A stretch of 64,000 bases of DNA. Origin: an uncultured Tissierellia bacterium (GTDB lineage: Bacteria > Bacillota > Clostridia > Tissierellales > Peptoniphilaceae). The stretch lies in NCBI GenBank assembly GCA_947253765.1, contig CAMYAK010000005.1, forward strand, positions 1 through 64,000, in the 5' to 3' direction. Below, piece by piece: positions 50,573 to 60,414 of the stretch (positions are counted from its first letter, which is position 1; the number at the start of each line of letters is the position of its first letter). The position numbers and the translations under genes are program-made. A model generated the notes under the pieces. It did not search any database. It was not told where the DNA came from and saw only the letters and a list, made by a program, of their open reading frames with translations.

Positions 50573-51559
50573 ATGACGAATGACGAATTGAACAAAATGG
50601 CCGTTCATCATCATTTGCCGACTGCTGAAGAGGCAAAAACAGATGAAGAGCTTTTCTCCTTTTATAGAATAGATGAAGTCGAGTCTGAAAGAATTAAGGC
50701 ACCGGAATACTCATACTGGGCCAATGTTTTCAAGAAATTCTTTTCTTCAAAACTGGCCGTAGCTATGTTGATTCTTCTGGTTCTTATCCTCTTGATGGCT
50801 TTTATACAGCCTATGATTTCAGGATTCAGCAACATGGATGCTGAAAACATAAACGACAGGAGCCAGTGGTTTAAGGGACCTTCACTGCAACACCTGTTCG
50901 GAACCAATGACAAGGGCCAGGACCTCTTTAACCAGGTATGGGCAGGGGCTAAAACCAGCCTTTATGTTTCAATTGTTTCCACAGCATTGGTAACAGTCAT
51001 AGGTCTTGTTGTAGGCATGTGGTGGGGATTCTCAAAGAGAGTCGATGCCGTAATGATTGAAGTGTATAACATAATTTACAACATTCCTTTTATATTGATA
51101 GTAATGGTTTTGTCCTATGCACTTGGATCCGGTATGCCACAGCTGATATTCGCAATGACCGTAACCACCTGGGTTGGAGAAGCTTATTTCTACAGGGTCC
51201 AGGTAATGATAATACGTGACCGCGAGTACAACCTTGCATCAAAGACCTTGGGATCATCGACAAAGAAAATATTGGTCCATAATATTTTCCCATACCTTAT
51301 CTCAGTAATAATGACTTCCGTATCAAGGTTGATACCGGCCTTCATTTCAACTGAAGTTTTCCTTTCCTTCCTCGGAACGGGACTTTCAGAGGAATACGCT
51401 TCATTGGGAAGAATAGTACAAAAGAATGTCGACTATATGACATCGGCACCTTATCTGTTCCTCATACCCCTGGTGATCACAGCTCTTATTTCGGTCACCA
51501 CATACATTGTAGGCCAGACCTTGGCGGATGCTTCAGACCCGCGTAACCACATGGCTTAA
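50573..51559 (+). CDS. oppC: Oligopeptide ABC permease, AmiD/OppC type
   Basis: A 328-residue second permease. An N-terminal cytoplasmic stretch (about 1-55, including LFSFYRIDEVESERIKAPEYSYW) precedes six membrane helices and the EAA-type loop (NLASKTLGSSTKKILVHNIFPY). AAGGAG precedes ATG 50573, two bases after the oppB stop. It completes the membrane part of the importer. Confidence 0.93.
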   Translation: MTNDELNKMAVHHHLPTAEEAKTDEELFSFYRIDEVESERIKAPEYSYWANVFKKFFSSKLAVAMLILLVLILLMAFIQPMISGFSNMDAENINDRSQWFKGPSLQHLFGTNDKGQDLFNQVWAGAKTSLYVSIVSTALVTVIGLVVGMWWGFSKRVDAVMIEVYNIIYNIPFILIVMVLSYALGSGMPQLIFAMTVTTWVGEAYFYRVQVMIIRDREYNLASKTLGSSTKKILVHNIFPYLISVIMTSVSRLIPAFISTEVFLSFLGTGLSEEYASLGRIVQKNVDYMTSAPYLFLIPLVITALISVTTYIVGQTLADASDPRNHMA

Positions 51560-51569
51560 GGAGGGCGAA

Positions 51570-52652
51570 ATGGATAAACAGGAAAAAAAGCCGGTTATAT
51601 CTGTTAAAAACTTGGAAGTAAAATTCAAGGTTAGGGACAGAGAACTTACAGCCATAAGAAATATCAGCATGGACTTTGAACAGGGTAAAGTAGTTGCCAT
51701 AGTAGGCGAGTCCGGATCCGGAAAATCAGTCTTCACAAAGACTTTTACCGGGATGTTGGATAAAAACGGAATTATTTCAAATGGCGAAATCATATTTGAA
51801 GACCGCGATATATCAAAAATAAAAGAAGACACGGAATGGGAGAAGATCAGGGGTAAAAAGATTGCCATGATTTTCCAGGACCCATTGACATCATTGGACC
51901 CGGTCAGGACTATTGGCTACCAGATTTCCGAGGTAATCATTAAACACCAGGGAAAATCCAAAGAAGAGGCCAGGGCAATAGCTGTTGACCTCATGGACAG
52001 GGTCGGTATAAAGGATGCGGCAAAGAGATATGACGAGTATCCTTTTATGTTCTCAGGCGGTATGAGGCAGAGAATAGTCATAGCAATTGCTTTGGCTTGC
52101 CAGCCCAAGGTTCTGATTTGCGATGAGCCTACAACGGCCTTGGACGTTACCATCCAGGCACAGATCATAGAACTTATCAAGGAGTTGAGCCAGGAGTTCA
52201 ACTTCACCACAATATACATCACTCACGACCTGGGCGTTGTTGCCAAGGTTGCTGATAGGGTTGCGGTTATGTATGCCGGCCAGATCATAGAGTACGGAAA
52301 TGTCGAGGAGATCTTCTACGATCCCCGCCACCCATATACTTGGGGCCTCCTTTCTTCCTTGCCACAGCTGGGAGACAAGGTAAGCGACCTCTATGCAATA
52401 CCCGGCACACCGCCATCGCTTTATAACAAAATAGTGGGAGATGCTTTTGCACCTCGTAACCACTATTCTTTGGCCATAGACTTTATTAAGGAGCCGCCCA
52501 TGTTTAAAGTGTCGGATACCCACTATGCAAAGACATGGCTTGAGGATCCAAGGGCACCTAAGGCTGAGAAGCCGGAGGTTATCAGAAACCTGCACGAGAA
52601 GATGCTGGCATTAACTTCAAAGGGAGGTGTTTACAGTGATAGAACCCACTAA
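51570..52652 (+). CDS. oppD: Oligopeptide ABC ATPase OppD type
   Basis: A 360-residue ATPase. Walker A GESGSGKS, signature FSGGMRQR, Walker B LICDEPTTALD and the C-terminal oligopeptide-specific extension (GTPPSLYNKIVGDAFAPRN) are present. The usual Cys cluster of the OppD Fe-S-binding tail is absent. AAGGAGGGCG (51559-51568) sets ATG 51570. It overlaps oppF by 17 bases. Confidence 0.95.
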   Translation: MDKQEKKPVISVKNLEVKFKVRDRELTAIRNISMDFEQGKVVAIVGESGSGKSVFTKTFTGMLDKNGIISNGEIIFEDRDISKIKEDTEWEKIRGKKIAMIFQDPLTSLDPVRTIGYQISEVIIKHQGKSKEEARAIAVDLMDRVGIKDAAKRYDEYPFMFSGGMRQRIVIAIALACQPKVLICDEPTTALDVTIQAQIIELIKELSQEFNFTTIYITHDLGVVAKVADRVAVMYAGQIIEYGNVEEIFYDPRHPYTWGLLSSLPQLGDKVSDLYAIPGTPPSLYNKIVGDAFAPRNHYSLAIDFIKEPPMFKVSDTHYAKTWLEDPRAPKAEKPEVIRNLHEKMLALTSKGGVYSDRTH

Positions 52653-53616
52653 AGATAAGGAAATCTTACTGGAAGTAAAGCACCTCGAAGTAACTTTTTA
52701 TAACAATAAGAAAAAGTTCAGAGCGGTAAAAGACGTTAACTTCCACATTAATAAGGGCGAGACCTTCTCCCTGGTAGGTGAATCCGGCTCAGGAAAAACT
52801 ACAATCGGACGTTCCATCATAGGCCTCAATGAGACCTCAGGCGGGGATATCATATATAAAGGCCACAAGATCAACGGAGGCTTGGGAAGAAAAGAGCATA
52901 GGAACCTCATTAGAGAAATCCAGATGATCTTCCAAGACCCGGCCGCATCTCTAAACGAAAGGGCCACAATAGACTATATAGTAGCCGAGGGCTTGGACAA
53001 CTTTAACCTTTACTCAAGCAAAGAGGAAAGGGATAGGAAGATAACACAGGCTATCGAAGATGTCGGACTACTGCCGGAACACAAGTCACGCTATCCTCAC
53101 GAGTTCTCGGGTGGACAGCGCCAGCGTATAGGCATCGCCCGTTCAATTGTTATGGAACCTGAGTTCATTATAGCGGACGAGCCGATTTCGGCTTTGGACG
53201 TTTCTATCAGGGCCCAGGTTCTGAACCTGCTCAACAAGTTTAAGAGGGAGAAGGGGATCACTTACCTATTCATAGCCCACGACTTGTCGGTAGTAAGGTA
53301 TTTCTCAGACAGGATCGGAGTTATCCATAACGGAAGAATAGTTGAAATGGCCCCGACCGAGGAACTGTTCGCATTCCCCATGCATCCTTACACAAGGTCA
53401 CTCCTTCAGTCGGTTCCTATTCCGGATCCAAGGATTGAGAAGGCCAAGGACCTCATTATTTATGACAGCATAAACCGTGACCTTTCCGGAGAAAAGCCTT
53501 TATTGAGGGAACTGGTCCCGGAACACTACGTTTTCATGAATGACAGAGAAAAAGCCGAGTACGAAAAAGAGTACGAGATAATGAGGCAGGAAAAGGAAAA
53601 ACAGGGAACACTTTAA
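52636..53616 (+). CDS. oppF: Oligopeptide ABC ATPase OppF type
   Basis: A 326-residue partner ATPase. Walker A GESGSGKTT, signature FSGGQRQRIGIARS and Walker B FIIADEPISALD are intact. AAGGGAGG at 52620-52627 is eight bases before GTG 52636, preferred over the GTG at 52627 that overlaps the site. It ends the importer operon; a terminator follows. Confidence 0.95.
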   Translation: MIEPTKDKEILLEVKHLEVTFYNNKKKFRAVKDVNFHINKGETFSLVGESGSGKTTIGRSIIGLNETSGGDIIYKGHKINGGLGRKEHRNLIREIQMIFQDPAASLNERATIDYIVAEGLDNFNLYSSKEERDRKITQAIEDVGLLPEHKSRYPHEFSGGQRQRIGIARSIVMEPEFIIADEPISALDVSIRAQVLNLLNKFKREKGITYLFIAHDLSVVRYFSDRIGVIHNGRIVEMAPTEELFAFPMHPYTRSLLQSVPIPDPRIEKAKDLIIYDSINRDLSGEKPLLRELVPEHYVFMNDREKAEYEKEYEIMRQEKEKQGTL

Positions 53617-53623
53617 TAAGAGT

Positions 53624-53657
53624 AAAAAATCCTTTCGATAAAGAAAGGATTTTTTTT
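53624..53657 (+). terminator. Terminator after oppF
   Basis: AAAAAATCCTTTC / GAAAGGATTTTTTT, loop GATAAA, with a long T run. Confidence 0.9.
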
Positions 53658-53758
53658 GTGCTTTTTTATAATTAATACGGGTAATAAGTATAAGAATTTG
53701 CTAATATTGAATCAAGAATTTATATGGCTTGTAAAAATTAAATGAAAGGGTGTATTGT

Positions 53759-55111
53759 ATGAACTCATTTGAAAAGCTCTACAAAGAAAAATTGACGACT
53801 CCTGAGGAGGCTGTAAAAATCGTAAAGTCCGGAGATTGGGTGGACTATTCCCATGCTTCTCAAATCCCGCTAGTTTTGGATAAGGCCTTGGCAGCCAGGG
53901 CCCATGAGCTTGAAGATGTCAATGTCAGGGGCTACCTGCTTTACCATCCATTGGCAATTATGGAGGCCAATGAAAAAGAGGATAGAAATGTCTTCACTTG
54001 GAATTCATGGTACTTGGGAGGCTATGATAGGAAGGTTAAAAGACCGGGAGTGCTTTTCCATGCACCTATGCGCTTTGCCCAGTTGCCGGAATACTATAGG
54101 CGTGAGGAGGACATCGAGGACTTGGACGTGCTCTTTATCCAGACAGGCAGGATGGACAAGTTCGGATATTTCAACTTGGGACCCTCTATTGCCCACAGCT
54201 GGTCAATAATTCAGAGGGCTAAGAAAATCGTGGTCGAGGCCAATGATAAGATGCCTTATGTCAACGGAGCCTTTGGGGATATGCTCCACATAAGAGACGT
54301 TGATGCCGTTATAGAGACCAGCACGGAGCTTGACACTATACCGGATTCAGAGCCCGGAGAACTTGATAAGAAGATAGCGGAGATTGTAATGCCCTATGTA
54401 CACGACAGGGCCACACTCCAGCTTGGGATCGGTGGAATGCCCAATGCCGTGGGCAGCATGATTGCCCAGTCGGACTTGAAAGACCTGTCAATCCATTCGG
54501 AGATGTATGTTGATTCCATGATGAAGATGACCAAGGCCGGCAAGATCACCGGAAAGTATAACGAGATCCATCCCGGCAAGCAGATGTTCGCATTCTCAAC
54601 AGGAACAAAGGACCTTTATGACTTCCTTGACCGCAACCCCGAGATGATTGCGGCACCTGTAGACTATGTAAATGACCCGGCTGTCTGTGCCCAGATGAAG
54701 AACTTCACTTCAATCAACAATGCGGTCAATGTGGACCTTTTCGGCCAGATCAACGGGGAGTCCGCAGGAAGCAAGCAGATTTCAGGAACCGGTGGCCAGC
54801 TCGACTTCGTTTTGGGAGCATATTTGTCAGAGGGCGGAATTTCAATAATAGCCCTATCATCGACCTTCAAAAATAAAAAGGGAGAGGTGATGAGCAGGAT
54901 CTTGCCGACACTCCCACAGGGATCTACCATTACAGATCCGAGGACCACAACAGGATACATTGCCACAGAATATGGAATTTACAACCTGAAGGGAAAGTCA
55001 ATGTGGCAGAGGGCTGAGGGCTTGATAAATCTGGCCCATCCTGATTTCAGGGACCGGCTCATTAAAGAAGCCGAAGAGATGGGAATTTGGAGAAGGTCAA
55101 ACAAGCGCTGA
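53759..55111 (+). CDS. Acyl-CoA:acetate CoA-transferase (butyryl-CoA type)
   Basis: A 450-residue family I CoA-transferase of the acetyl-CoA hydrolase/4-hydroxybutyrate/butyryl-CoA group. The catalytic Glu lies in INGESAGSKQISGTGGQLDFV-like context (about residues 325-345), with GIGGMPNAVG and the N-terminal CoA region. In anaerobes it swaps CoA between butyryl-CoA and acetate in the last step of butyrate formation. GAAAGGG selects ATG 53759 over the GTG at 53750. It is a single-gene unit. Substrate choice between butyrate and 4-hydroxybutyrate is not fixed by sequence. Confidence 0.88.
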   Translation: MNSFEKLYKEKLTTPEEAVKIVKSGDWVDYSHASQIPLVLDKALAARAHELEDVNVRGYLLYHPLAIMEANEKEDRNVFTWNSWYLGGYDRKVKRPGVLFHAPMRFAQLPEYYRREEDIEDLDVLFIQTGRMDKFGYFNLGPSIAHSWSIIQRAKKIVVEANDKMPYVNGAFGDMLHIRDVDAVIETSTELDTIPDSEPGELDKKIAEIVMPYVHDRATLQLGIGGMPNAVGSMIAQSDLKDLSIHSEMYVDSMMKMTKAGKITGKYNEIHPGKQMFAFSTGTKDLYDFLDRNPEMIAAPVDYVNDPAVCAQMKNFTSINNAVNVDLFGQINGESAGSKQISGTGGQLDFVLGAYLSEGGISIIALSSTFKNKKGEVMSRILPTLPQGSTITDPRTTTGYIATEYGIYNLKGKSMWQRAEGLINLAHPDFRDRLIKEAEEMGIWRRSNKR

Positions 55112-55167
55112 TATCAAAAGACCTATATTTGAGACATATTTAAAAACAGTAGTTTAAAAGAGAGTTT

Positions 55168-55203
55168 AAAGGAGCGATCGCTTTTGTGATTGCTCCTTTT
55201 TAG
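55168..55203 (+). terminator. Terminator after CoA-transferase
   Basis: AAAGGAGCGATC (55168-55179) / GATTGCTCCTTT (55188-55199) with one wobble pair, then T residues. Confidence 0.85.
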
Positions 55204-55286
55204 CTTCAAAATTATCGGCTTTTTATATGCTATTATTATCGATATATGAGATATATTATGAGAATAAAGTTTTGAAAGGACGGGCC

Positions 55287-56411
55287 ATGAAGGATTGGGT
55301 CTTGGAAATTTGCACAAACAGGACTGAGCTATATATTGAGCTTTGGAGCAGGCTGATCAAGAAGGGAATTTCTCTTCAGGCCTTTCACTTCAGCAAAGAA
55401 GAAGAGGGCCTGCCCGAGCCCGGCTCACCGTTTGATAAAACATATATAAATTCTTTTTTGACCTATAAAAATTGGAACAGGTTGTTTTTCTTTTATAAAG
55501 AAGGAAAGACGTTTGGAAGCCTTAGAGGCTTTCTTAAAAAACAGGAGAGCCTGCCGTCACTGGTCCATGCCCACACCCTATTTTCGGATGGATACTTGGC
55601 CTATAGGCTAAATAAGGAAAAGGGTATTCCCTATATAGTGGCAGTCAGGTCAACCGACTATGCCTATTTTTTCAAATATCGCTTTTATCTCCGGGGCCTT
55701 GGAAGAAAAATACTGGACAATGCCTCAAAAATAATCTTCCTGTCGCCGGCCACGAGAAAAATGTTTTTGGACAAGTATATAAGCGAAGACAGGAGACCGG
55801 GCCTTATGGCCAAGAGCCTTGTGGTGCCCAATGGGATTGACCCGGTATTTTTTGAGAATCCGCCGGAACAGGCCCATAAAAAACCGGAAAGTAACAAGAT
55901 TAAGCTCTTATCGGTTGCCACAATAATGCCCCAGAAAAACCTATTGACCGCCTGCCTGGCAGGACAAATTTTGATAGATGGGGGCTATGACATAGAATAT
56001 ACAATAGTGGGGCCGGTAAAAAATGGGGATTATGCTGAAAAACTCAGGACCTTTCCCTTTATAAAATTGATTGATAAGAAAAGTAAAAAAGAACTTATTG
56101 ATTTCTATGAAGCAAATGATCTCTTCATTTTGCCGTCCCACGTGGAGACCTTCGGCCTTGTTTATGCCGAGGCCATGAGCCGGGGCTTGCCGGTACTTTA
56201 TACCGAAGGCCAGGGATTTGACGGCCAGTTTGAAGAGGGTAGGGCGGGTTTTGCCCTGAATGACAATGATCCTGCCCAAATCGCCAAAACCATAGTAAGG
56301 GCCTTGGAAGATTACCAAGCCAGGTCAAGGGCTTGCATAGACTTGGCAAAAAAATTCGATTGGGACAAGATTACTGAAGAGTATATTGAAGTCTATAAAG
56401 ACTTTTTGTGA
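55287..56411 (+). CDS. GT4 glycosyltransferase, polysaccharide locus
   Basis: A 374-residue GT-B retaining glycosyltransferase. The N-half has LVHAHTLFSDGYLAYRL and AVRSTDYAYFFKYR; the C-half has LLSVATIMPQKNL and the nucleotide-sugar motif SHVETFGLVYAEAMSRG. AAAGGA precedes ATG 55287. It opens the polysaccharide gene run. Donor and acceptor sugars cannot be named. Confidence 0.82.
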   Translation: MKDWVLEICTNRTELYIELWSRLIKKGISLQAFHFSKEEEGLPEPGSPFDKTYINSFLTYKNWNRLFFFYKEGKTFGSLRGFLKKQESLPSLVHAHTLFSDGYLAYRLNKEKGIPYIVAVRSTDYAYFFKYRFYLRGLGRKILDNASKIIFLSPATRKMFLDKYISEDRRPGLMAKSLVVPNGIDPVFFENPPEQAHKKPESNKIKLLSVATIMPQKNLLTACLAGQILIDGGYDIEYTIVGPVKNGDYAEKLRTFPFIKLIDKKSKKELIDFYEANDLFILPSHVETFGLVYAEAMSRGLPVLYTEGQGFDGQFEEGRAGFALNDNDPAQIAKTIVRALEDYQARSRACIDLAKKFDWDKITEEYIEVYKDFL

Positions 56412-56465
56412 TAAAATGTCATGATTTGTTAGCTTTAACATGATGAACCTTAATTGGAGATTTTT

Positions 56466-57878
56466 ATGAAAGAATTTTTAAAGAGACTGGCCGGTTTCTC
56501 TTTGGGACCGATTATTGGAGCTATTATTTCAGTAGCCCAGATTCCAATAATGACCAGGCTTATGACAAGCGGAGATTACGGGATTTTCAGTTTCTTTAAG
56601 ACCCTTATTTTTCAGATTCCGGTTTTCCTGTGCATAGGCTTGGACCAGTCCTTTGTAAGGGAATACAACACCTCGGATAAAAAAATACATATATTTCAGC
56701 AGGCTGTTGTTTTGCCCTTGATAAGCGGCCTGGCCTTCTTTATCCTGTCTGTGGTTTTCTCACCGCAGATTTCCAATTGGATGTTCGGAAAACCCGATGA
56801 GGAGCTTATGGTCATACTCGGGGGCCTATGGTGCTTTATGGGGGTTATTGAGCGCTTCATATACCTTATTATCAGGATGGAGGAGAGGGCTATGGCCTAT
56901 TCAAAAATGGCCATAACCATTAAATCAACGGTATTTATACTCAGCATAATTTTCCTATTGTCAGGAATGAGGACCTACCATGGGCCAATCTTGGGACTGA
57001 CCCTGGCCAACATTTCAGTCGACCTTGTCCTCCTGTATCGCTTCAGGAAATTCTTTGATTTCAGGACTTTTGAAAAAGACAGGGACCTCTTCAGAAGAAT
57101 GCTGAAATATGGAGTACCGCTGATACTGGTAATTGCCTTGCAGGCAGGCCTCAATACCATAGACAATATTTTTATACACGCTTTCGCCAGCAAAGACGAC
57201 CTGGGCATTTATAATGCGGGGCTTTCCATAGTAAATCTTTTCAGTCTTATAACTACGGCTTTTGCCAACTTTTGGGTTCCCACAGCTTTGAGATGGTATG
57301 AAGAGGGAAAAGATATGAAGCATTATTCTTTTATTGCAGATGCCCTGCTTGCAATACTGACCCTTATATACTTCACACTTATGTGGATGAGCCCGCTTGT
57401 AAGCAAGGTTTTAGGGCCTCAGTACAGGGCTGTTGAGGGGATATTGGGCCTTTTGGCCATGAGACATATAATGACAATCATGTCGGAAACTACCAATCTG
57501 GGCATTACCTTTGAGAGAAGAAGCCACTATAATTTATTAATAAGCATAACGACTTTTATACCGGGGCTTTTGATAAATATGGTATTAACGCCCAGAATCG
57601 GATATGTGGGGGCCGCCTTGGCAACCGCAATTTCATTCGTGGTTTTCTACCTGGCAAGGACTTTTTTCTCGAGACTTTGCGGCTTCAAGATAGGTCAGAC
57701 AAAGCAACTTTTAACTATTTTGCTTATGATGCTTTCAGGAAGCTGGCTGGGCCTGGGCTTGGCCGGAAGAAATGTGGTTTTAGCTGCCTGTTTTGTAGGG
57801 GCCATAATCGTACAGCTTCCGACACTCAAGACTGCAAAAGATATACGCCGGGGAGAGGGAACTTGGGATTTCAGGTAG
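56466..57878 (+). CDS. Wzx-like polysaccharide flippase
   Basis: A 470-residue integral membrane protein with about 12-14 helices of the MATE/MVF (Polysacc_synt) superfamily. The N-terminus GFSLGPIIGAIISVAQIPIMTRLMTSGDYGIFSF is typical of Wzx proteins that flip undecaprenyl-linked repeat units across the membrane. GGAGA (56456-56460) selects ATG 56466. It lies between a glycosyltransferase and a Wzy-like gene, as in Wzx/Wzy-dependent loci. Confidence 0.88.
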   Translation: MKEFLKRLAGFSLGPIIGAIISVAQIPIMTRLMTSGDYGIFSFFKTLIFQIPVFLCIGLDQSFVREYNTSDKKIHIFQQAVVLPLISGLAFFILSVVFSPQISNWMFGKPDEELMVILGGLWCFMGVIERFIYLIIRMEERAMAYSKMAITIKSTVFILSIIFLLSGMRTYHGPILGLTLANISVDLVLLYRFRKFFDFRTFEKDRDLFRRMLKYGVPLILVIALQAGLNTIDNIFIHAFASKDDLGIYNAGLSIVNLFSLITTAFANFWVPTALRWYEEGKDMKHYSFIADALLAILTLIYFTLMWMSPLVSKVLGPQYRAVEGILGLLAMRHIMTIMSETTNLGITFERRSHYNLLISITTFIPGLLINMVLTPRIGYVGAALATAISFVVFYLARTFFSRLCGFKIGQTKQLLTILLMMLSGSWLGLGLAGRNVVLAACFVGAIIVQLPTLKTAKDIRRGEGTWDFR

Positions 57879-57935
57879 AAGAAGTCAATTTTGAAGCATT
57901 TTATAGACCATAGTAAAGATCAAGGGGAACATTTT

Positions 57936-59216
57936 ATGACGATATTTTCATCAATCCTGTCAGCCTCAGTTTTCCTAGGCACCCAATTTGCCATAACGCT
58001 GGGAATAGGAAAGATGTCCTTATATAGGCTTATGATTTTCCTGGGCCTGGCCCTGCTACTTATAAGCATTATACAGGGCAAAAAAAAGCTTGTTTGGGAC
58101 AATAAGCTCCAAGCAACAAAAATCTATGTTATTTTTGCAGCCTTCTTTTTTATTTCCTTGTTGACAGTATTTTTGGCTAAGGATGTTAAAGCCTGGTTCA
58201 GGGCCGCCTATTTCTATTTCCTGGGATTTATGTCTATAACCCTCCTATTTTTCACCATTGAGGATATGAAAGCTTGGAGGCGGGTAATGGACGCTGTGTG
58301 GATTTTTCTGGGGGTCCTGGTTTTCATGGGCCTATACGAATACCTAAGCAAATCATATCTTTTCAGCGATGCTGCATATAAGGCGCTATACAGGTCAAAG
58401 GCTACCTATGATCCAATGATACCTTTTACCATTTTCGCCAACGGCAATGACTATGCAACCCTTCTTGTAGCATACATAGCCATGTCTTTCAGGTATATAA
58501 GCCCGGAAACTAAGCTTACAAGGCTGATTCCGGTCCTTATAATGGACCTCTTGGCCTTTTTCCTTGTGGCCAAATCCACATCAAGGATGGCGGTTTTTGC
58601 CTCCCTCCTTCTCATTCTGATCTTTGTTGCCTCACGCTACAAATTCCACGTCGATGTTAGAAAAAACAAGTACTGGATATGCATCGGAATCTTCCTGCTT
58701 GTGATCTTCTTTTTCGGCGGTTTAAAATTGTTTAAAATGCTCAAAAGACATATGATTATAGCGCAGGACGGCTACATTTCTTCGGAACAGATCAGGGTAA
58801 ATGTCATCAAGAGCGGTCTGGTTTACCTGGCCCAAAGTTGGGGCTTGGGAATAGGTATAGGCAATGTCGAGCATTACCTATCCACATTCAAATTTTTCCC
58901 GACAAGAAAAGTTATAAGAATGCACAATTGGTTTATGGAAATCCTGGTCAGCGGAGGCGTATTAAGCTTAATATCTTACGTTGCAGCCTACGGCCTAATA
59001 ACATACTGCCTCTTCCAAAGGAGGAGACACCTTGAATATAAAAATGATTGCAGGGGCCTTATAGCTTTTGCATTGAGCTTTGTTTTAACCAGCGGGATAT
59101 CTTCCAGCATGGTTACTATCGAATGGCACTGGGTTATGTTTGCCCTTATGCTAAGCTTTATAAAAGTCAGTGAAATGGAAATGAGGGAAAAGAATGAGCT
59201 TGAACACTGTAATTAA
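57936..59216 (+). CDS. Wzy-like O-antigen/capsule polymerase
   Basis: A 426-residue membrane protein with roughly ten helices and a large loop in the Wzy_C/O-antigen ligase region (about 285-330, with SEQIRVNVIKSGLVYLAQSWGLGIGIGNVE). It would polymerise repeat units on the outer membrane face of the cytoplasmic membrane. AAGGGGA at 57922-57928 supports ATG 57936 over TTG 57891. It overlaps the next gene by 23 bases. Confidence 0.82.
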   Translation: MTIFSSILSASVFLGTQFAITLGIGKMSLYRLMIFLGLALLLISIIQGKKKLVWDNKLQATKIYVIFAAFFFISLLTVFLAKDVKAWFRAAYFYFLGFMSITLLFFTIEDMKAWRRVMDAVWIFLGVLVFMGLYEYLSKSYLFSDAAYKALYRSKATYDPMIPFTIFANGNDYATLLVAYIAMSFRYISPETKLTRLIPVLIMDLLAFFLVAKSTSRMAVFASLLLILIFVASRYKFHVDVRKNKYWICIGIFLLVIFFFGGLKLFKMLKRHMIIAQDGYISSEQIRVNVIKSGLVYLAQSWGLGIGIGNVEHYLSTFKFFPTRKVIRMHNWFMEILVSGGVLSLISYVAAYGLITYCLFQRRRHLEYKNDCRGLIAFALSFVLTSGISSSMVTIEWHWVMFALMLSFIKVSEMEMREKNELEHCN

Positions 59217-60300
59217 AGAATTCATAAGAATGATAAAAGAAAAGATAATTTTCGTCATTCTTGCTATCGTCATCATGGCCTGTGCTATGACCGCTTTCGG
59301 AATGATGAAAAACAAAAAGGGAACTGAGGTCAAAAAGGTTTCAAAAAATGACGCCCTGGACTATCTGGAAAAGGTCTATGAAAACAATCCGGCGACTTTT
59401 AAGGTTCTATACATATATACAAAAGACGGAACGTATTTCATGAACTCGACTTTCCTGGATGAATATTTCAGCTCTGACAATTTTTTGGATGAGTTTTCAA
59501 GGAAGCACCCAGAACTCGAGAAAGATTTAAAGACCTGGGCAGAAAATGAAAGAAACATGCACATAGCTGAAAAGTATGAGGGCAGGGGAGGAATATTTTT
59601 CCATAGGGACAAGGTCAGCAATATAATAACCGCCTACATCAACTGCTTAAAGACTTCTGAAGATAACCTGGTATTGGCAAAAGAGATATTCCACATTTTA
59701 AACGAGGGCCTGCCTTTGACGGCCAACACGACCATGACAGTCCTGAAGGAGCCATCAATAGAACCTGAACACATATATCCTATAGTGCCGGAGAGCGGCA
59801 AAGATGCGGAGGAACTGGACCCCAACTCCCCGATAAACCTGCCTTCGGAGGCCAAGATTTCAAAAATAAAGACAAGGCCGCTTAAGACCTGGACTTTCAT
59901 AGGAGCTATTGGCGGGACTTTTATGTCGATAGGCCTAATATTCTGCTACTATCTCTTTAGGAACAGGATCCGCTATGCTTTCCAATATAGCTGGGATGTC
60001 AATGACCTCCAATTTATTTTCAACATGAAAAATGAGGAGGATAAAAAAGAGTTCCTCAAGCTCACACAAGCACAGGATGGCCATATTGTCCTGGCAAATC
60101 CCGGACTCGATTCCGTTAAAAGTATAGATGACCTCATAGGTTTGGAGAATGAAGAGGGAATTGAAAAGATAAGCATAGTTGTTGAAGAGGACAAGACTTT
60201 AAGGAGCTGGTACAGGAAGCAGAAGTATATTGCCGACAGGATCAAGGCGCCTGTATACATCCTGCAAATAATCGGTCTTAAAAAGAAAGGTAAAAAGTAG
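59194..60300 (+). CDS. Wzz-like membrane protein with cytosolic C-domain
   Basis: A 368-residue protein with two membrane segments (about 17-38 and 232-255) flanking an extracytoplasmic region of about 190 residues, the topology of Wzz/CapA-type chain-length regulators. After the second segment there are about 110 cytosolic residues that lack Walker motifs but end in a pattern of alternating strands (GHIVLANP, EKISIVVEE, APVYILQII). I do not recognise this domain; it may be a regulatory or degenerate kinase-like module. Position after Wzy-like supports a chain-length role. GAGGGAAAAG precedes ATG 59194. Confidence 0.65.
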   Translation: MSLNTVIKEFIRMIKEKIIFVILAIVIMACAMTAFGMMKNKKGTEVKKVSKNDALDYLEKVYENNPATFKVLYIYTKDGTYFMNSTFLDEYFSSDNFLDEFSRKHPELEKDLKTWAENERNMHIAEKYEGRGGIFFHRDKVSNIITAYINCLKTSEDNLVLAKEIFHILNEGLPLTANTTMTVLKEPSIEPEHIYPIVPESGKDAEELDPNSPINLPSEAKISKIKTRPLKTWTFIGAIGGTFMSIGLIFCYYLFRNRIRYAFQYSWDVNDLQFIFNMKNEEDKKEFLKLTQAQDGHIVLANPGLDSVKSIDDLIGLENEEGIEKISIVVEEDKTLRSWYRKQKYIADRIKAPVYILQIIGLKKKGKK

Positions 60301-60414
60301 TTCAACATAAGCCACCTCGTATTTCTGTGCTATAATAGCTAGGTTAAAGATGAACATATAGCCGGTTGGAAGCTTTTATTTTAAATATCAGTTGGTGATG
60401 AAAGGATTATAGCG

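Noticed and set aside
53617..53758. Rex operator before the CoA-transferase
   Set aside because: TTGTAAAAATTAAATG only half-matches the TTGTTAA-N4-TTAACAA pattern.
55171..55181. GCGATCGC-type palindrome
   Set aside because: It is part of the CoA-transferase terminator stem and occurs once.
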